The position numbers and the translations under genes were made by a program. A stretch of 64,000 bases of DNA from Halorubrum rutilum (GTDB taxonomy: Archaea > Halobacteriota > Halobacteria > Halobacteriales > Haloferacaceae): the NCBI RefSeq assembly GCF_024494565.1, contig NZ_JANHDN010000004.1, positions 248,001-312,000 on the forward strand. Reading direction: 5' to 3'. The stretch's first letter is position 1, and each line of letters opens with the position of its first letter. The notes under the pieces were generated by a model. That model ran no database searches. It was given only the letters and a program-made list of their open reading frames with translations, and was not told where the DNA came from. Below, one piece after another: positions 59,570 through 64,000 of this stretch.

Positions 59570-60382
59570 ATGCCAACGATCGAATTCGAAAACGTCACCA
59601 AGATCTACGACGAGGACACCGTCGCCCTCGACGACGTGTCCTTCACCATCTCCGAGGGGGAGTTCGTCATCCTGCTCGGGCCCTCCGGCGCCGGGAAGTC
59701 GACGATGCTCCGGGTGTTGAACGGGCTCACGCAACCGACCGAGGGGACCGTCCGGGTCGGCGGCGAGGAGCTCAGCGGCAACCGCAGCGAGGTCGGGATG
59801 GTGTTCCAGGAACACTACCTCATCGAGAGCAAGACCGCGTTCGGGAACGCCCTGTCCGGGGCGCTCTCGCGGAACGGGCTCCTTCGGAGCGCCCTCGGGA
59901 TGCACGACGACGCGGACAAGATGACCGCCCTCGAAGCCCTCCAGACGGTCGGCCTCCTCGACGAGGCCGGCCAGCGCGCCGAGTCGATGAGCGGCGGGCA
60001 GAAACAGCGGGTCGGGATCGCCCGCGCGCTGGTCCAGGAGCCGGAGGTCGTCCTCGCCGACGAGCCGGTCGCCAGCCTCGACCCGAAGGCCGCCCGCGAC
60101 GTGATGCGCTACCTGAAGAAGGCCGCGACCGACCAGGACCTCACGACGGTCACCAGCCTCCATCAGGTGAACATCGCGCGGGAGTTCGGGGACCGGTTCC
60201 TCGGCATCCGCGACGGCGAGGTGATCTTCGACGGCGACGCCGACGACCTCACGATGGACGAGATGGACCGGATCTACTACGGCGAGGCGCAGGGCGGCAA
60301 GGCGGTCCCGACCGGGGCGGCGGGCGACGAGTTCGACGGGAGCGACGCCGACGCCGCCGCCGACGGAGGGGGTCGGGCGTGA
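59570..60382 (+). CDS. phnC: Phosphonate-type ABC transporter ATP-binding protein
   Basis: 270 aa. Walker A LLGPSGAGKSTMLRVLNGL, Q-loop MVFQEHYLI, signature SMSGGQKQRVGIARALVQEP, Walker B EVVLADEPVASLDPKA and H-loop SLHQVNIAREFGDRF (the LHQ variant typical of PhnC) are intact. It powers uptake through the PhnE permease. An Asp/Ala/Gly tail of about 25 residues closes the protein. The stop overlaps the permease GTG by 4 nt, so both are coupled. Specificity follows the binding protein. Confidence 0.93.
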   Translation: MPTIEFENVTKIYDEDTVALDDVSFTISEGEFVILLGPSGAGKSTMLRVLNGLTQPTEGTVRVGGEELSGNRSEVGMVFQEHYLIESKTAFGNALSGALSRNGLLRSALGMHDDADKMTALEALQTVGLLDEAGQRAESMSGGQKQRVGIARALVQEPEVVLADEPVASLDPKAARDVMRYLKKAATDQDLTTVTSLHQVNIAREFGDRFLGIRDGEVIFDGDADDLTMDEMDRIYYGEAQGGKAVPTGAAGDEFDGSDADAAADGGGRA

Positions 60383-61389
60383 GCTCCGACTCCGCGATCG
60401 CGGACCAGTTCCGGGCGCTCGAACGGCTCCGCCGGCTCAAGTACGTCCTGTGGGGCGTGTTGCTCGCGGCGGTCCTCGGCGTCACCTACTGGGGGCTCGG
60501 CTTCATCGGCTTCCAGCCGAACGTCGTCGCCGGGCGGCTGCCGGGGATGTACGAGTTCATCAGGACCGGCTTCTTCCCGCCCGACTTCCAGAACTTCACG
60601 ATCTACACCAAGGACCAGGGGATCACCGGACTACGGGCGATCCCCGCGAGCTTCGGCGACGGCGGGGCCCATATCGTCGAGAGCCTCCAGTCGTCGCGGC
60701 AGTCGCTGGTGAAGGCGAGCCTCGTGACGCTCCTCTTAGGCTTCATGGGCACCGTGTTCGCCTTCCCGTTCGCGCTCGTTCTCGGCGTGCTCGGCAGCGA
60801 GCGCGTCACCCCGTTCCCCTTCAACTTCGTCTTTCGGGGCACCCTCAGCGGCATCCGCGCCATCCCCGCGATCGTCTGGATCTTCCTGTACATCCCCATC
60901 GGGCCGCCGGGCCAGGTCACCGCGGTGCTCGCGATCGCGACCGACAGCATCGGGAACCTCGGCCGCCTGTTCACCGACGACCTCGAAGAGATCGAGGAGG
61001 GGCCGATCGAGGCGATCCGGTCGACCGGCGCCTCCGGCACCCAGACCGTGAGCTTCGGGATGCTCAGTCAGGTGTCGCGGTCGTTCATCGCGTGGACGCT
61101 GTACATCCTGGAGATCAACACCCGGATCGCCATCTCGCTCGGCGTCGTCGGCGCCGGCGGCCTCGGGCTGATGATCCGGAACAGCCAGGACCTGTTCGAG
61201 TTCCAACAGACCGCCGCCGGCCTCGTGATGGTGTTCATCGTCGTGCTCGGCATCGAGCTGATCTCCTCGCGCATCCGCGCCCGGCTCCGGCCCGGCGAAC
61301 ACGAGGGGAAGGGGCTGCTCGAAGCGATCCGCGGCCTGTTCGACCCGCGGAAGTGGCTCGGCGTCGGCGACCGCCGCGACCGGGACTGA
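60379..61389 (+). CDS. phnE: Phosphonate-type ABC transporter permease
   Basis: 336 aa with about six membrane helices. The EAA-type loop is IEEGPIEAIRSTGASGTQTV, followed by LGVVGAGGLGLMIRNSQDLF, both typical of PhnE. A periplasm-side segment after the first helix (GFQPNVVAGRLPGMYEFIRT) is also family-like. The GTG start overlaps the phnC stop. Together with PhnD and PhnC it forms a complete importer. Confidence 0.93.
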   Translation: MSSDSAIADQFRALERLRRLKYVLWGVLLAAVLGVTYWGLGFIGFQPNVVAGRLPGMYEFIRTGFFPPDFQNFTIYTKDQGITGLRAIPASFGDGGAHIVESLQSSRQSLVKASLVTLLLGFMGTVFAFPFALVLGVLGSERVTPFPFNFVFRGTLSGIRAIPAIVWIFLYIPIGPPGQVTAVLAIATDSIGNLGRLFTDDLEEIEEGPIEAIRSTGASGTQTVSFGMLSQVSRSFIAWTLYILEINTRIAISLGVVGAGGLGLMIRNSQDLFEFQQTAAGLVMVFIVVLGIELISSRIRARLRPGEHEGKGLLEAIRGLFDPRKWLGVGDRRDRD

Positions 61390-61392
61390 CGG

Positions 61393-62016
61393 TCAGTACT
61401 CGCCGAGCCGGGACTGGCCGTCGCCGCCGTCCTCGTCTCGCTCGCCGACGCCGCTCAGCTCGCCCGCCCGCGCGATCGACTCGAAGAAGCCGTCCCGCTG
61501 GCTCCGGTCGTACAGCGTCGCGGCCGGGTGGACTGAGAGGAGCACGCGGCGCGACGCGCCCGCGATGCGGGCGTCGACGACGCCGCCGGACTCAGACGTG
61601 ATCGCCACCGAGCGGTCGAGCAGGTGCTCGCTCGGCACCTTCCCGAGCGTCACGATCAGCTCCGGGTCGAGCCGGCCGATCTCGCCTTCGAGGTGACCGC
61701 GGCAGTTCGCCAGCTCCTCGGCCGTCGGGTCGCGGTTGTCGGGCGGCCGGCAGCGCACGCAGTTCGTGATCCGGACGTCCGCCCGCGCGAGGCCGGCGTC
61801 CCGTAACGCCTCGTCCAACACGTCCCCCGACCGCCCGACGAAGGGCTCGCCCCGCTCGTCCTCGGTCGCGCCCGGCCCCTCGCCGACGAACAGGAGGTCG
61901 GCGTCCGTCGGGCCGACGCCGTCGACGATCCGACTCCGCGACTCGACCAGCGCCGGGCAGCGCTCGCAGGACGGCACCCGGAGGTCCGCGTCGAGCGCGT
62001 CCCCGTGCTCTGTCAT
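61393..62016 (-). CDS. Uracil-DNA glycosylase, family 4
   Basis: 207 aa from ATG 62016. FeS-cluster cysteines: CERCPALVESR near the N-terminus and TNCVRCRPPDNRDPTAEELA with a further Cys. The catalytic region is LLFVGEGPGATEDERGEPFV and the second motif VLLSVHPAATLYDRSQRDGF. It removes uracil from DNA. Four cysteines bind a 4Fe-4S cluster in this family. It ends 3 bp from the convergent phnE stop, so the two genes nearly touch. Confidence 0.93.
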   Translation of the reverse strand: MTEHGDALDADLRVPSCERCPALVESRSRIVDGVGPTDADLLFVGEGPGATEDERGEPFVGRSGDVLDEALRDAGLARADVRITNCVRCRPPDNRDPTAEELANCRGHLEGEIGRLDPELIVTLGKVPSEHLLDRSVAITSESGGVVDARIAGASRRVLLSVHPAATLYDRSQRDGFFESIARAGELSGVGERDEDGGDGQSRLGEY

Positions 62017-62137
62017 GCGTTCCGATCCGGACGCGGGCGACATAAGTCCGTCCGCCCCGCGTCGCCGGCGCCCGTCCGGTCGGCGTCCGACTCGCCTTCG
62101 ACGACGCCCCTTTCACCGGCGGGCGCCTGGATCGGCC

Positions 62138-62587
62138 ATGCCGACGGTCAGCGAGACGTACATCGAGAACCGCCAGCGGGTCCAGCCGACCCACACCAAC
62201 AACTACGAGTCGGCCCATGGGGGGAACGTCGTCAAGTGGATGGACGAGATCGGCGCGATGTCGGCGATGCGCGCCGCCGGCGAGACCTGCGTCACGGCCA
62301 AGATCAACGGGCTCGACTTCAAGCGTCCGGTGCCGCAGGGCGACACCTGTATCGTCGAGTCGTACGTGTACGCGGTCGGGCGGACGAGCCTCCGAACGCG
62401 GATCCGCGCGTTCCGCGAGTCGCCGCGGACCGGCGAGCGCGAGCCGACGACGGAGTCGTACTTCGTGTTCGTCGCCGTCGACGCCGACGGGAACCCGACG
62501 CCCGTGCCGGAGCTGGAGGTCGCCGGCGAGCGGTGTCGGGAGCTCCGGGAGGAGGCGCTGGCGGGCGAACCGGACGAGGACCGGTGA
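62138..62587 (+). CDS. Acyl-CoA thioesterase (hotdog fold)
   Basis: 149 aa. NRQRVQPTHTNNYESAHGGN and VVKWMDEIGAMSAMRAAGET are the hotdog-thioesterase signature with the catalytic Asp in WMDE. CIVESYVYAVGRTSLRTRIR completes the central helix and sheet. It hydrolyses acyl-CoA; chain length is not evident. Start ATG 62138 precedes MPTVSETYIENR; the long upstream frame covers the opposite-strand UDG gene. Confidence 0.92.
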   Translation: MPTVSETYIENRQRVQPTHTNNYESAHGGNVVKWMDEIGAMSAMRAAGETCVTAKINGLDFKRPVPQGDTCIVESYVYAVGRTSLRTRIRAFRESPRTGEREPTTESYFVFVAVDADGNPTPVPELEVAGERCRELREEALAGEPDEDR

Positions 62588-62621
62588 GGACGGGGAGAGC
62601 GGGCCCGCGGGCCGGTCCGCC

Positions 62622-63455
62622 TCAGTAGTCCCCGAGCACGCCGAGGCGCCGCGCCCGCCGCGTCGCGTAGTGAAAGACGACGTAGCCGCCGAGGAGGTAG
62701 GCGACCGCGACGCCGACGAGGAGCGCGAGGTCGGCGGGGGCGAACTCCCACAGCCGGACCCCGTCGACCATCGCGCGCTGGAGCATCGCGCTCCCGTGGG
62801 CCAGGGGGAGGACGCGGGTCCACGGCGCGTCGAAGACGGGCGCCGAGACCAGCGCGACGAAGCCGAACTGCAGGAGGTTCAGCCAGTTGCCGATCCGCTT
62901 GTACAGCACGGTCACGCCGCCGGCGGCGAAGCCGAGCCCGAGCACCGAGGTGACCGCGAGCCCCGCGACGGGGATCACCGTGAGCGGGTCGAGGCTGAGC
63001 CGAGCCCCGGTGAGCAGCAGCATAGCGGCGAGCACGACCGCGCTCGTGAGGAACGTCCGAACCACCTTCGCGACCCCCTTCAGGAGCGCCACCGGCGCGA
63101 AGCCGAACGGCGTGGTGATGTGGCGCTCCAGAGTCCCCCACTGCACCTCGCTGCCGATGTCGTTCGACACCGACGAGTAGGCGCCGACGGAGAGCGTCCA
63201 CAGGAAGTAGCCGACGACGATCCCCGACAGCGAGTCCGTCAGCGCCCGCCCGGCCAGGAGCCGCCCGCCGTAGAAGAGGACGCCGAAGAAGAACAGCGCG
63301 ACGACGATCCCGCCGACCGCGTTCGCCGGGTACCGGACGAATATCAGGTACTCGCGGTAGAGGACGGCCTTCGCGAGGTGGACGTAGGTGGCCGGGCGGG
63401 GCTCCCCGTCGGCGTCGACGGCGGCGGGCGCGGCGCCGGTGTCGCCGCCGCTCAC
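62622..63455 (-). CDS. ABC-2 type transporter permease
   Basis: 277 aa with about six hydrophobic helices (NAVGGIVVALFFFGVLFYGG; LTDSLSGIVVGYFLWTLSVG; LAVTSVLGLGFAAGGVTVLY; LALLVGVAVAYLLGGYVVFH). This fits ABC-2 exporters such as those for drugs or polysaccharides. The start is GTG at 63455, overlapping the ATPase stop by 4 nt, so it is coupled to the upstream gene. The Pro/Ala/Asp-rich start precedes the first helix. Substrate unknown. Confidence 0.9.
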   Translation of the reverse strand: MSGGDTGAAPAAVDADGEPRPATYVHLAKAVLYREYLIFVRYPANAVGGIVVALFFFGVLFYGGRLLAGRALTDSLSGIVVGYFLWTLSVGAYSSVSNDIGSEVQWGTLERHITTPFGFAPVALLKGVAKVVRTFLTSAVVLAAMLLLTGARLSLDPLTVIPVAGLAVTSVLGLGFAAGGVTVLYKRIGNWLNLLQFGFVALVSAPVFDAPWTRVLPLAHGSAMLQRAMVDGVRLWEFAPADLALLVGVAVAYLLGGYVVFHYATRRARRLGVLGDY

Positions 63456-64000
63456 GGCGACCGCCCCCGCGAGTCGGCGGCCGCGTCCGAGAGGTCGCCC
63501 TCGCCCGAACCCCCCTCGTCCGAGCCCCCCTCGCCCGGTTCCACGCCGGTGAGGTCGACGAACACGTCCTCAAGCTCGGGGCGAACGGTCTCGATCCCCT
63601 CCACGGTGACGCCCGCCGCGCGGAGCGCGTCCATGAGGTCGTACAGGGCGTCGCCCCCGGCGGCGACCTCGACGGCGGTCGGGCCGCGTCGGTCTCCTCC
63701 GTCGCGCCGGTCCCCGTCGCGCTCGACCGCGCCGAGGTCCGTCTCGACCCCCCGCACGTCGAACCGCTCCCGGAGGGTCGCGACGACCGCGTCGTCGACG
63801 TCGGCGCTGACGACGCGGACGACGTCGCCGGCTCCGGAGCGGAGCGCCGCGACGGTGTCGTCGGCGACGATCCGCCCGTTCGCCATCATCACCACGCGGT
63901 CGCAGACGTCCTCGACGACGTCCATGTCGTGGCTGCTGAGGACGATTGTGAGCCCCTCCTCGCGGGCGAGCCGGCGGAGCTCCCGGCGGAGCGTCCGGGA
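63452..64000 (-). CDS. ABC transporter ATP-binding protein, C-terminal part (cut by window end)
   Basis: Partial, 182 residues visible; the start and Walker motifs lie beyond 64000. The H-loop LTIVLSSHDMDVVEDVCDRV and MMANGRIVADDTVAALRSGA are typical of the end of an ABC-2 ATPase domain. The rest is the C-terminal extension (PTAVEVAAGGDALYDLMDAL) with an acidic Glu/Gly/Ser tail. It overlaps the permease gene by 4 nt and powers it. An internal ATG at 63925 would lose the catalytic half, so it is not the real start. Confidence 0.9.
   Translation of the reverse strand, partial: SRTLRRELRRLAREEGLTIVLSSHDMDVVEDVCDRVVMMANGRIVADDTVAALRSGAGDVVRVVSADVDDAVVATLRERFDVRGVETDLGAVERDGDRRDGGDRRGPTAVEVAAGGDALYDLMDALRAAGVTVEGIETVRPELEDVFVDLTGVEPGEGGSDEGGSGEGDLSDAAADSRGRSP

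Overview
The window is chromosomal DNA from a halophilic archaeon. The evidence is very high GC with strong third-position GC, acidic proteins, leaderless genes whose TATA-like boxes sit about 25-30 nt before ATG, Tat-type lipoprotein signals, and haloarchaeal families (FolC-FolP fusion, NreA, TFB, sensory rhodopsin plus Htr, HTH_10 regulators, DUF5786, DUF7503). The style fits a Halorubrum-like genome, but the genus is inference. There are no rRNA or tRNA genes, CRISPR arrays or transposases. Most of the window is core genome, with a few accessory islands.

Layout. 0-8 kb: DHH phosphoesterase, FolC-FolP fusion, ABC-2 exporter, and a flavin-fold oxidase gene between two paralogous mini zinc ribbons. 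7.4-17 kb: HTH regulators, a PAS histidine kinase, ADP-forming acetyl-CoA synthetase with a BioD/DRTGG partner, and membrane/lipoprotein genes. 17-26 kb: radical SAM protein, rubredoxin-like zinc protein, TatA-like protein, NreA, beta-propeller, a TFB without zinc ligands, RNase HI, PadR regulator, pyrophosphatase. 26-31 kb: phototaxis cluster (rhodopsin followed by its transducer) and an MFS transporter. 31.3-33.7 kb: an AT-rich island with a small hydrophobic peptide gene that overlaps tail-to-tail with a CHAT/caspase-like protease gene. 34-43 kb: metabolic genes, CBS protein, GlyRS, dolichol-kinase-like protein, L40e, thioredoxin, SecG, PdxT, HisE. 43-50 kb: SHOCT protein, a lipoprotein with an HxHDWE motif, LeuRS, kynureninase. 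51-64 kb: Lhr helicase, MBL hydrolase, glycerate kinase, HisH, PhnD-PhnC-PhnE uptake operon, family-4 UDG, thioesterase, and an ABC-2 exporter cut by the window end.

The most unusual structure is a roughly 255-320 bp repeat present five times (18377-18631 +, 19138-19393 -, 41044-41342 +, 50617-50870 +, 54088-54408 -). The copies share conserved boxes, while their stem sequences differ in compensating ways, which points to a structured RNA. Three copies have a TATA-like box just upstream. Four copies form two convergent inverted pairs, and each pair brackets exactly one gene (the 98-aa zinc protein and lhr). I do not recognise it as a named family.

The second point of interest is the CHAT protease and small peptide locus. 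Three palindromes lie in front of the peptide gene, and GC content breaks sharply inside the protease gene, suggesting a replaced C-terminus.
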